From positions 1 through 39,005 of the forward strand of contig JSYX01000317.1 of assembly GCA_000787465.1 (NCBI GenBank): a stretch of 39,005 nt of DNA, given 5' to 3'. This stretch comes from Thermomucor indicae-seudaticae. Lineage: Eukaryota; Mucoromycota; Mucoromycetes; Mucorales; Lichtheimiaceae. Of this stretch, positions 21,526 to 31,469 are shown piece by piece. The notes beneath the pieces are model-generated. The model saw only the letters and a program-made list of their open reading frames with translations. It was not told the DNA's origin and ran no database searches. The number at the start of each line of letters is the position of its first letter. The stretch's first letter is position 1. A program made the translations under genes and the position numbers.

Positions 21526-22233
21526 TTAAAAGGGAATAATGGTATGAATGGAAGGCAGAGTCTGAGACGTAGTAGAATGCTGCTGAGTGATGATTGGTGG
21601 CAAGACACGTGCTTCGGGTGGTCTGTCCAAGATATCCATCAGACTTGAGCCTACGTGTGTGGCCGTAGTAAGAGGTGTGGTCATCGGAGGAGGCCGAGCA
21701 AAGATGGGATCAAAATGCTTGCACTCCAAAGGAGCCAACCTGAGGTGAGGAGAAGTTGACGACGACACAAGATGACGTGGTGATAACGTAGGTGAGTTGC
21801 CAGGTGTAAAGAGGAATTCTGGTTCAGAGTCAGGGTCAGCGGGTGCAGAAGAAGACGAAAGTGTAGGTGAAGGTGGTGCTGAATTGACTGGAGTTGGCAA
21901 CTGTTGTTGTTGTTGTTGTTGTTCTTGTTGTTGTTGCTGCTGCTGCTGACGTACTGCCACTCGCTTGGCAGTCTTGCGCTCGCGACGTTTGTTGGGTGAC
22001 GTATGAATGCGTACGTGACGAGTCAATTCATCAGATCTCGAGAATCGTTTTTGACAACCAGGGAAAGTGCATTGATGAGGCTTTTCACCTGTGTGTGTAC
22101 GGATATGACGAGTTTGATGTTCAAGACGATAGAATGATTTGGGGCACATGGGACATTTGTAAGGACGAGGAATGTTTGCCTTGTCAACGGCCGGAATGGC
22201 CCGCTTGTTCGCACTGGAAAGAGTGGTCGACAT
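21526..22233 (-). CDS. creA: CreA/Mig1-type C2H2 carbon catabolite repressor
   Basis: Single exon, 235 residues. Two C2H2 fingers occupy residues 25-47 ('[10 protein letters not shown]', '[12 protein letters not shown]') and 53-77 ('HQCTFPGC', '[13 protein letters not shown]'), nearly identical to the CreA/Mig1 DNA-binding domain, which recognises SYGGRG sites in glucose-repressed promoters. After the fingers come a basic stretch (RRERKTAKR), a glutamine tract (about 96-111) and a Pro/Ser/Thr-rich region. The protein is short next to Aspergillus CreA (about 400 residues). The gene is divergent from RRP43, and the kinase gene follows on the same strand. Nucleocytoplasmic control by Snf1, as for Mig1, is a family inference. 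Confidence 0.92.
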   Translation of the reverse strand: MSTTLSSANKRAIPAVDKANIPRPYKCPMCPKSFYRLEHQTRHIRTHTGEKPHQCTFPGCQKRFSRSDELTRHVRIHTSPNKRRERKTAKRVAVRQQQQQQQQEQQQQQQQLPTPVNSAPPSPTLSSSSAPADPDSEPEFLFTPGNSPTLSPRHLVSSSTSPHLRLAPLECKHFDPIFARPPPMTTPLTTATHVGSSLMDILDRPPEARVLPPIITQQHSTTSQTLPSIHTIIPF

Positions 22234-22821
22234 GGAAAGAGCGAGAAAGAGGGAGGAAAACGTTTGGGATCCTTTTTTTTCTGGTGTTGTCTGGCTTTTA
22301 TAATCAGCAGCAAATCCGTCGGATAATGATGAGCCTCAGATAGGGTGGAGTATTAAAAAAAATTTGGGGGGCCATCCGGAAATGGAAATGCCGGGATTTT
22401 TTTTTTGTACGATGGAAACATGCATGCTCTGCGGGGGGGGAATATACCACATCATAATATCCTATCGCTGTTATCACATGCGGCATGTCATTCTATAAGC
22501 GGCACATGTGATAAGGGAGGGACATGATATCCACTCAAATGTGGCACATGCGCACGCCAAACGTTGTGCGGAGTGCACCTTGTTGACCAGCGGCGATCTC
22601 CCTTCCTTGCAACCTTTCCACACGCAACTTTAATACTGATTGTTTGCAATCCCACACGTGAATAACACCGCGTAGGAATATCCCGGATTTCACCCACAAG
22701 CAAACCTGTAAGCATTTTTCACTTTGCATGCAAAAAAAATGCTATTGGTGGCTTAGCTTTTGTCGACGCGCGTCTAAAGTGCGTCCTATCTTTCTCTGCT
22801 GCCACGTATACACATAAAAGA
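22234..22821. promoter_or_regulatory. Bidirectional promoter creA / RRP43
   Basis: 588 bp between divergent starts. It contains GCGGGG (22431-22436), which fits the CreA site SYGGRG, a G6 run after an A/T-rich tract (22353-22371), and a perfect 10-bp inverted repeat TTATCACATG/CATGTGATAA at 22471-22480 and 22505-22514 that includes GATA-type (TTATC/GATAA) and CACATG motifs. Confidence 0.5.
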
Positions 22822-23834
22822 ATGACAACCACGGCGTCGTCAAAGAGCTTTGAAATCTTTAACCGCATTCAACCGCATGAATACTTTCGACGATTCTTGG
22901 ATCATAATGTACGACCTGACGGACGATTACTCGACCGATTCAGAAAAACGCTAATCACAGCCGGTGCGATTACGACAGCCGACGGCAGCGCGATGGTACG
23001 GTTAGGCGGCACGACCGTTGTTTGTGGTATCAAGGCCGAGGTATCTGAACCTCACGTGGATAGACCGGATGAAGGCTATCTAGGTATTGATAAGCTTCCA
23101 CCCGCACCCCCTTCGAATTGCTTATCTTTCTTACCAGTACCCAATGTGGAGTTATCTCCAATCTGTTCGCCCAAGTTTCGACCCGGTCCACCCTCTGAGA
23201 AAGCACAAACAGCATCTGAATTCCTGTTTCAGCTCTTTAACAAGTAAGTCGTGTGCCTTTGTTGTCGAGTGGGAAGAGGAACTCATGATGAGTATGTGCA
23301 GATCCAACTTGTTTCCTCTGAATTCGTTATGCATTGAATCGGGCAAGGCAGTCTGGGTCCTTTATGCGGATGTCGTGTGTCTCAATTACGATGGCAATAT
23401 CTTGGATGCCAGTTTGCTGGCTCTCGTGACTGCATTAACAAAGTGTAACTACGACCTTAATGATCAGTTACCCGATCAGTGGACTGATTATATTGCTAGT
23501 GGAATTGCCCCAGGCTGAGGTATCGCCATCGATGGTGGTGGAGGCAGATGTGCAACAACCCAAGCGACGACCCATTCAGTTCGCCCGATTACCGATTGCA
23601 TCCACGTTCTGCGTATTTCAGCAACCTGACTCTCTTCTATCCGATCCGAATGATGCCGAAGAATCCCTCAGCAGGGAATCCGTGACAGTGGTCATGGATA
23701 CCGATGGAAAACTCTGTCGTGTTTACAAGACGGGTGGAAATACAATAGGTCCTGACATGCTTCGGATATGTTTTGAGCGTGCTCGTCAACGTACTCGAGA
23801 ACTGGCTGATCTGATAGTACGATCGGTACAATAA
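22822..23834 (+). CDS. RRP43: Exosome complex subunit RRP43 (EXOSC8-like, RNase PH fold)
   Basis: Four exons, 22822-23083, 23138-23243, 23302-23444 and 23500-23834, give 281 residues (human EXOSC8 has 276). Recognisable blocks: '[16 protein letters not shown]', '[20 protein letters not shown]', '[20 protein letters not shown]', '[20 protein letters not shown]' then DGNILDA, and '[17 protein letters not shown]'. RRP43 is one of the six RNase PH-like ring subunits of the eukaryotic RNA exosome; it is structural and processes rRNA and other RNAs together with the catalytic Rrp44/Rrp6. Introns are 54, 58 and 55 nt. The first is a multiple of three without stops. It converges on the CLASP gene. 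Confidence 0.93.
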
Positions 23835-23949
23835 TAAACATGTCCCCCGTATCACGCAATTTTTCCTTTCAATGATTATCGCCTGACTTATCGCTTTGTT
23901 GCTCCGCATTTTCTTGGGGGGAGTGGACAAGAAAAAAAACAGGGTCCGA

Positions 23950-23993
23950 CCCCACATTCGACCGGATCTTTCCGGTGGGGGTGGGGGCGCGGG
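23950..23993. repeat. Hairpin next to a G-rich run between convergent genes
   Basis: ACCGGA (23961-23966) pairs with TCCGGT (23971-23976), followed by GGTGGGGGTGGGGGCGCGGG (from about 23974), which has four G runs and could form a G-quadruplex. It lies between the RRP43 and CLASP stops. Confidence 0.5.
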
Positions 23994-24107
23994 AAAAAGC
24001 AGGGTTCAAAATCTCCCGCAATCTTCCCTCCCGCTTTCGGTCAGTCCCGTCTTTACAAGGCTCGTGCGTCTGAGTCTATTATCTGAAAATATTTCCGGAA
24101 TAAAGAG

Positions 24108-27100
24108 CTAATTATTTGTTGATTTCGATTTGATATAATAGCGTACAAGATCAAGTTGATCAGGTCGTAGCAACGATGCCATGTCCTGAGACAGGAATTT
24201 ATCACCAAGGATACTGTGGATTTCTACCAATGTCTGAACACAACTTTTGCGCACGGTTGTCTCGGAATGGTTAACTCCCTGTTATCGATTTTAATTTCCT
24301 TTTCCGTCCGTACTTTCTTTCTTTATCTAATTACCTGTAATAGTATGTCCACACCCCGATCATTTAAAAGTTCCTGCAGTGTGGATCTTGACGTTTTCGA
24401 GATCACTTTGCTTAGTTGTCCAAAAAGCTCACCCAGGGGGTGCCGTTGACGGATGTTATCTTGATGCCTGGGTAGTTGAAGCCGATCGCTTATCAAATAC
24501 CAGAGGACCCTGGCCGATTCGTCAGCAGAAACTGTGCAAATCAGAATCTCGAATGCATCCCATGCCGAGACAGCAAGTTCCTAAACAAAACTCCGCCCCA
24601 TTATTCTCCTCTGTCCCATCCCATGAAATCTCGTTATTTTTTTTATACCTGCCGTTGGTCTCGAGCAATGAGCAGCGTTTCCGCAAGCATGTACGTCAGG
24701 GAAGTCGTCGGCTCCACATTCAGCTTGGCAATTGCAAATTCGTTAAACAACCCCGCTTGGTTTATCAGTAACTGCTTCAACAGTGATATGGCATTCAGAT
24801 GTGCTTCTACTAATGGTTCTTCCTTCCTGGATGACGACGATGGCAGTAGAAACGCCATCAATGCTTCAATGAGAGACAAGAACAAGTCGCCATTGCACAA
24901 TGTGGGGTTTCCCGCTGATATCAGCCGTGAGAGTTCTTCAAAGACTCCGATCTTCTCCCCACGTTCTCCTTCCCTCAGCAGCCGTATGCACTCGCGTAAC
25001 CCTTGTATTGGGTCCCCCTTTCTGCTGCGCTTGGATTCTTGCACCAATACAATGTCAGATTCTGCATCACCTTTTCTCTTTCTCGTATCTAGTATCTGAT
25101 GCTGCTGCTGCCGCGGCTCCGAAACGTTATTCTCCGTGCTGCAGAGGCGGGAGGACACAATAACGTCCGATCCACTCAGCTTATCGTCAGAGGCCGATGA
25201 CTCAACAATAACCTCGTCATTTTCGTCGCTGAGTCGGATACTGCCGATACTATTGTCCAAGTCATTTGCCTCTGCCTCGTCGTCATTATCCGATTCTGTG
25301 GCACTGATCATCGTGACACAAGCTTTTAGCTTCGCCTTTGCCTGCGGGTGATCGCCCGCTACTGCATCAAAAAGCCGCTCACTGAGCATCCTCAGACGTC
25401 CCACAAGTGCAACCAGCGGCACGTACACCGCGGAATCGCCGGACGTCTTTTCAAGCAGGCTGAGCGTCGTCTCGAGGTACTCCTTGACGTGCTTTTCGTC
25501 TTGAAACCAATTCTCCTCCTCCTCTTCCTCTTTCGTGTCGTTTTCGAGCCATTCTTTCCCTCCACCCGCCATGATTTCCGCGTCACCTTCTTCTTCTCCA
25601 AGCCCGACTTGTTCGCGAACCATCTCGTCCATCCATTCCAGCAGCCCAACAATAATGACCTCTTGTGGCTGCTTCATCTGTTGCTGTAGTAGTTCCAGTA
25701 GCCGCCCAGGCAATCCAGGATCTTTTCGTCGCAAAAGGAGTTTGAGTCGACCTAATCCTTTGGCATGAACCCGGGCGATAGGAGAATGTTGTTGGCACTG
25801 ATGACTGGAGAATAGCAGAGATGGCACATAATACCGTAATTGGAATAAACGCACAAAGATCGTTGCCAAGCAATCCCAGCTCATCAATGTCTCGTGAAGC
25901 CGTAATACATCGGCTTCATCCCACCGCTGCTGCTGCTGGTGGTGGCGGTCGAGGTAGTTTGAAAAGATTGGAAGGAGGTCGGCTGCCGAGGGAACGTCGT
26001 CTGTATCGCTACTCGGTTCTTTTAGTTTATCGATGAGGCGACGGATACCTTGGCACTTTAGGTCAACACTGGTGCTTCGCAGTAAATAAAGCAGTGGCGT
26101 AAAAGTAATCTTTGATTCGCGTCTACTGGTGCTAGTTGTCGTCTCTGATGATGATACGGATGGCAAAGGCGGTCGTTTTTCTGCGACGTTGGACTGACGT
26201 GGTGGTACTGAACGATGCGGGCTAGCAGCAGGACTTGATAATGGTGAGGATGCGTTGCTGGAGCGATGTTTCTTTGTGACTTGAAAAGAAGAGGATGATC
26301 TCGTGAGCCGTCGTTGGGTCGTTGAATCCAGATTCCCTGAAATCCTACAGAAACGCTTAGCTGCCTCTAATCTATATACAGTCAAGGTCCTTGTTTTTTT
26401 TTACCTCGACGCTCGCTCTGGCCAATGCTCTTCAAATAGGGACAGAATCTGTTTACTGACTTGCCGCACAGACGGCGCGGCATCCGCAAGCCCTCTTTCC
26501 GACAGAAACTTCTCCACCAAATCCAGGCCATTAGCGCCTGCTGACTTGCCTAATAATGCTGGGTTCCGACAGTGCGTCTCGAGGATAGTCTTTAGATAAG
26601 TCGCTGCATGGTGACGGATCTGAGGATTCTTGTCATTGAGTAGAAGCTGACAGAGGGTTTGGGTCGATTTATGGCGATAGGCCGTGGTGGACAAGAACGT
26701 CACTGTTGCCTTCAAGGACTGCGAAGCGACCAACTTTTTCGTGGATCCTGCACATTTTAAAGCATGGAAAAACAAGGTTTCGGCTGTATACGCGTCCAGG
26801 TGTTTGCCGATATGGGTTCCTATATCTGCAACGAGTTGGAGTGCTTCCAGCGCCAGCGCTGTGCGCAAACTGGTGACCTAGTCGTACCATAGTGAACAAC
26901 GTGCTTTCTTTATCTCTCTCTCTACTGTTCTGTCCTCTTTTTCTTTTGAACGCATACCGATGCAGCAATGCCATCGACACACGACTGAATCCTGCGCGCT
27001 ATGATAGCTTTACTTTGGTCGTCAGTAGCATGTTGTTTCAACAGATCGCGAAGTTGCTTAATGGCATGTTCTCTGGGTTCCCAATTATCGTCTGTCTCTT

Positions 27101-27167
27101 TGCCAGTAAAGAGCTTGGTATAACTTGACAATTGCGACTCGATGGATTTAAGCGAGGCAGCCTGCAT
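24108..27167 (-). CDS. CLASP-family microtubule plus-end protein (Stu1/Peg1/Cls1-like)
   Basis: Five exons, 27167-26958, 26877-26405, 26344-24649, 24580-24335 and 24233-24108, give 916 residues with all phases closing. The start of the CLASP_N/TOG domain is clear: 'YTKLFTGKETDDNWEPREHA', 'SLRTALALEALQLV', 'GSTKKLVASQSLKATV' and 'HWPERASRISGNLDS'. A Ser/Arg/Pro-rich microtubule-binding linker, a second TOG-like block ('FTPLLYLLRSTSVDLKCQ'), an acidic region and a C-terminal helical domain follow. CLASPs stabilise microtubules at plus ends, kinetochores and the spindle midzone. Introns are 80, 60, 68 and 101 nt; the second could use an acceptor 27 nt earlier, but the 60-nt choice has a CTAAG branch site and better homology. 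An upstream ATG at 27340 opens another frame, so an extra 5' exon is possible. Confidence 0.85.
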
Positions 27168-27721
27168 CCCTTTTTCGTATTGTTCCTTGCAGGAAACTGA
27201 GCCAAGAGTTCTCCCACTTCCCGAAACCAAAACTCAGCAGTAATAACCCGTGCGGGCTCATCAACCGCGGAAACTGTCAGTAAAGCAGTACTGTTATAGC
27301 CGATAAGCGTATGACATGCTTTGACCCGAGTAATTGTCATCCCTCGAGGAACATGCTCATCGGATTATGTAAATAGAATGTGCCAATATATTATGATAGA
27401 CAGCATTAGCTAGACTATTTCAGAGGTTTATTCGTCGATTGCCTCTGACTATTTGCCCATGGTGCAAACCTGTGTGTTTTGCAAAGCGAAAATACATACT
27501 GCACTACATAACTATACCATGTGGGTTTATAAGTCATACTCTGACGCCGTTATATACGGATAAAATTGAATCCTCCATCTCCGTCACGAATGTACCTCCC
27601 TGCTGCTAGAGTTTTGTTATTAAACATCGCTAAGGTCCGTACTTATGCTTGACCCGACCGCTCCATGAGGTATGCGTATACACCACCTCGTCCAAATTGG
27701 ATGTCTTGAACTATTAGCGTC
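27168..27721. other. CLASP upstream region; no separate gene
   Basis: An open frame from 27340 on the minus strand reads partly like protein ('ITAEFWFREVGELLAQFP') and overlaps the CLASP start out of phase. It could be an extra 5' exon with an unseen intron. The rest shows nothing. Confidence 0.35.
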
Positions 27722-29556
27722 TTAAGTCAGGACAAGGTAGCCAGAAGGTGCCTTAATGTCTGCCGTGTTATGCCTCCGTTCGCTACCATGCATAACTTTT
27801 TCAATGGTGGATTCTTTACAGCCCCCACGAGATGCAGTATTACCATAAGAGGTGCTCGTATCTGGCCTATTATTTTGATTGCTCAGTAATGCTTCCATTA
27901 CTGTCGGCAGAGGAGAGCCCTTGCACAAGGGATCAAGGAAGTGGAAGCTCCCTAAGCTTTGGGACTCTGCAACGAATGTCTGTAAGCCATTCCCAGGCCA
28001 ATGCGAGCATCCATGAAGAATTATCTGTTCGAAATGTTTCAACTGCCCCCATGCTTCCAAAGACCCCATCCCAGCCTGCCAGGGAAAGTCGGTACAAGTC
28101 TAAACGCCTTAATCGAGGAGCATTTCGCACAAGTGCTTTCATAGCTTTGCGAAGGTTACCAGTACGTCTATTCGATGTTATCCGTCAATTCTATGATCTC
28201 CAGACGTGGCGCGCCAAAGGAAGCCAGTGTCTCCGACGATCGGTGTGCAGGTTAGGTGGCGTCTCTATCGAGCACAAGATATTCCAGCGTATCATGACCA
28301 CGCCGGTAAATACCATCCACTGCTTCGCCTATATATATATATTCCAAAGCTCATTTTTTAATGCTTTTCGTCCTTCCATTCCCCCCGTAAAAATTGTCAT
28401 CATCCATGTCGTACAACATTGTCGAAAGTCGAGGACAATGCTGATACACAATATCCAGTATAGTGCCGCGGTCGTGATCTACCGGATATAAACCGAGACA
28501 TTGGAGGTCCGGGCAAAGCTTCAAGATGTTGCCGAGCTCCTCTGGAAACACCTCGAGACATCTCAGACATGGACGAGTTAATCTTAGACTGTGCTCAGGC
28601 TACTGTGGCGTTCTGTAGGCGAGAGCAAAGCTACCCCAAGTATCGAGATCCACTACTAACTCGTCCAAGTTCGGGCAGATATTCAACACAGACGCCGCCC
28701 CAAAAGTGCACATCTTCAGTTTGCCGCATAAGCCATACACATTTTAGGTGCAGCCTGCTGAGAGTGAACACTTTCCCAGTTGATAAGAGAAGTATGGTGG
28801 TGTTTCAGCACCGATGCGCTCATCAACAAAAGGATCCATGACTAGGTATTGAAAAGTAAAGAAGACGTGTTCCTGGTACATGAAAATGAATGCTTTACTC
28901 ACATATGGACTGAATATGGCTGCGTTTATAGTCCTCTCTGAGCGGCAGTCTTAATCCTGGGAGCACATCCTTGATCTTTGCTGGATTCAACAAGTGAATA
29001 CGAGGACAGGGCATCCATTGCAAATCGAGTTCACGAAACATGGGTGACCAGCTTTCGAGAAACGAGTGCCAGGCATTGCACGTCGACGCACAATGGATGG
29101 AGTCTTTAAGAGAAACGTACGAAAATACACCACTGAGGATGTCGTAAGGCAGGCGCAGCAACACGCGGCTGTTCCTTTCTTTTTCAACCTCTCTTTGCAA
29201 CGAGTTCCTTCGCGCGACAAAAGTACTGTAAAGCGAATCACTTTCAAGAACGTACGCCAGCAGGTCTACATAAGTCTTTCCATGCTTCCCCGTATTGAAT
29301 CTGTAACAAAAAGACCGTGGCGACTTGCAAATAACCCTCTGGTGACAACTCAATCGCGCGAGTACGTTGCTGCACGATTCACCAGCAGCGAGGATAAAAT
29401 CGACTGCTGAGTCTGGGAAACGGCATCATCAAACAGTTTAATCGCATCAACGTTATGAATGGCGAGCAGCCATCCTTTTGGCTTGATCAAAAGTGCGCTG
29501 CAAGTCATCAAGAGGTAATTGCTTAGGTGGAATGTCGATCGTACTACTTGACTCAA
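27722..29556 (-). pseudogene. Decayed TPR / F-box / LRR protein
   Basis: F-box proteins are substrate receptors of SCF ubiquitin ligases. In order on the minus strand: a TPR-like N part ('LDDLQRTFDQAKRMAARH', 'NVDAIKLFDDAVSQTQQS', 'IELSPEGYLQVATVFLLQ'), an F-box near 29190-29050 ('LLRLPYDILSGVFSY', 'STCNAWHSFLESW'), and leucine-rich repeats ('ICPNLDELVVDLD', 'LGNILKLCPDLQCLGLYP', 'GHDTLEYLVLD', 'ALVRNAPRLRRLDLYRLSL'). These segments lie in different frames: breaks occur near 29455, 29365 and 29285 and again in the LRR part (near 28050), and a TAG interrupts the frame at 28602-28600. Intron boundaries could explain a few, such as the GTGAGT donor after the F-box, but not all. Large families of such genes with dead copies are usual in Mucorales. 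Confidence 0.7.
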
Positions 29557-30182
29557 ATAAGGTTACGGGCTTATCGCCTATGACTGTCCTGCTCGTTACT
29601 GGACGATTGCGCGGCCGGGACGAACGCGATTACGGGGGTCGGTCAAACATCGTTGAAGAAAATCGAATCGGTTCGGTGTTTCCTGGAAACTTCAAGTTTG
29701 CGCGAATCAAGTAGCCAACTGCATGGTGTTTCGGTGAAACGTCGTTGGATATTCCCAGTTCAAAGTTGCGGCAAGAAATTCAGCTTCGTGTTACATACAT
29801 GTTGGTGTCCATAAAGGTTGTCATCAAAATAGAGTCTTTGCATCGTAATTGGGCTTTGCAGAAGCTGTCGATGGCCGTGAATTCGTATCTAGCTACAGGA
29901 TAATATCTGTCAGAGTTCAGATAGGATTAGAAGCATCTTTCATGATGTGTTTCGCAGCTGATTGGGAGGGCATGCTACTGTAGATTGATCACGTCTCGCG
30001 TTTAGTGTAGCGTACGTGATTGTAAGTTAGACATGTTCGAGAAATTTTCAATCAAGCCGATTATGATATAGCGAATACCAGACAAAGGCAAACATTAGAG
30101 TTCGCTGCCTTATCGCCCAGATAAATGATCTGACCAATGTTTTTATTATTATTTTTCTTTGATGATGGGGCCATTTGTTCTT
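29557..30182. other. Intergenic; nothing recognised
   Basis: 626 bp between two relics with no open frame of coding character and no repeat structure noticed. Confidence 0.45.
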
Positions 30183-31469
30183 TTAATCTTCGCGTCTAAG
30201 TGAAAGCGTGTGCGACAAGACGAGCAGATCCGGGACTTGCTCATCCGATAGCCATTGTGCTTGTTTACCAATCTGCCTAGAACTCATAAGACCTGTTCGA
30301 GCCCAAAACATACAGAGTCGTAAGCCGATTGCCTCATGAAACAGGCTTTCAATAGACCGGTCCTGGCTCAACATGCCCATGTGGATGTAGCGGATAAAGA
30401 CATAAAAGTTGCAGGCGGCCACAAGACGGTCTCGGCAGCAGCGATCCACCATATACGACTCCTCGTCGTCTTCCCGCATTTTGAACACAAATACATCGCT
30501 GTCCTGGAAACTACAAAGACCGCATATGGCAAAAGGGCAAGACGCTTTCTCGATAAAGCAGGATTGGTGCAACAAGCTGTCCATGAGTCTGCCCACAAAG
30601 AACTTGGATTTTTTGCCGAATTGGAGACACGGTTCAATTTCGTGCTTGAGACATTGTTTCATAAACGGCAGCCGGGGCATGGAGTACAAAGGTGTGGATC
30701 GGGCCTTCTCGACGAATTGTCGGAAACTGCTTAGGCAGCTGGCGCGCGTTATCCAGTTGGCCGGAGGGGCAGGCGCGTCGGGCCAATGGCTAGCGCTGCT
30801 TCGTTTCTCTTCATCCTGAACCCGCTCCTACAGTTCGGCCAATTGCAACTGCTCGCGCCGCAATTGGTCCTTGGTCGCTTCTAGTTCTTGTTCCAAATTT
30901 TGTGTGGTTTCGACGGCCTCCAACAGCTTTTGATGTTCGCGAGCCACGATACGGTTGGCTTCTTGGAATAAACTCCGTGTAATTTCTTCGTGCTCAGCTT
31001 GAGCTTCACGGAGATCGCGCTCCTTGGTGAATTCTTCCTTGAGAGACGCGATCTCCTCGTCCCGGTTGGCAAGTTGCCGTTTTTGCTCATCCACAAGCTG
31101 TTGCTGCTGCTGCTTGAAGGACGCGATTTGCTTGTCCCGCTCTACAATTTGTTGTTTTAATTCATCCATAAGTCATTGGATCTTCTGCGTAATGTCCTCA
31201 GCATCCGTTGCTGGCTGAGGACTCTCTACCGAGGTGGATGTTGACTTATTATCATTGGTTAATGCGGGGCCGTCATTATCCAACGATGCCAGCGGTGTGA
31301 GCGTGTAGGGCCGATTCACCTCGAAATGTGTGGCTTTGGGCTTCTCTGGTTGATGCCCAGCGTTTGCAGTTCGAGAAGCAACGAGGATTTCCATTTCGAT
31401 TGAACCTTGAGATTGCTGTGTTACGGCAGCTCGGACATTAGGGTAACGTACGTTTTTGGTAATAGCCAT
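30183..31469 (-). pseudogene. SEC2: SEC2/Rabin8-type Rab GEF with two in-frame stop codons
   Basis: Sec2/Rabin8 proteins are exchange factors for Sec4/Rab8 in polarised exocytosis. One single frame of 1287 nt runs from the ATG at 31469 to a stop at 30185-30183 (429 codons), broken only by TGA at 31175-31173 and TAG at 30830-30828. The coiled-coil GEF domain is between them ('EEITRSLFQEANRIVAREH' to 'RREQLQLAEL'). The C-terminal Rabin8-like region is intact ('SCPFAICGLCSFQDSD', 'RLVAACNFYVFIRYIHMGML', 'LFHEAIGLRLCMFWARTG'). No splice pair removes either stop without damage: the TAG follows CTG and looks like an acceptor (CTGTAG), but no matching donor spares the coiled coil. So it is a recent nonsense pseudogene, an assembly problem at two sites, or a readthrough gene; I favour the first. 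Confidence 0.82.

Noticed and set aside
21894..22343. 149-codon plus-strand frame with poly-Val
   Set aside because: It is the antisense of the glutamine tract and fingers of the creA gene.
23960..24030. tRNA gene suggested by a GGTTCAAA-like T-arm
   Set aside because: There is no A box, anticodon arm or pairing acceptor stem in either orientation.
26345..26404. 33-nt version of the second CLASP intron
   Set aside because: An acceptor at 26372 is in phase but makes an implausibly short intron; the 60-nt form has a branch site and matches the family better.
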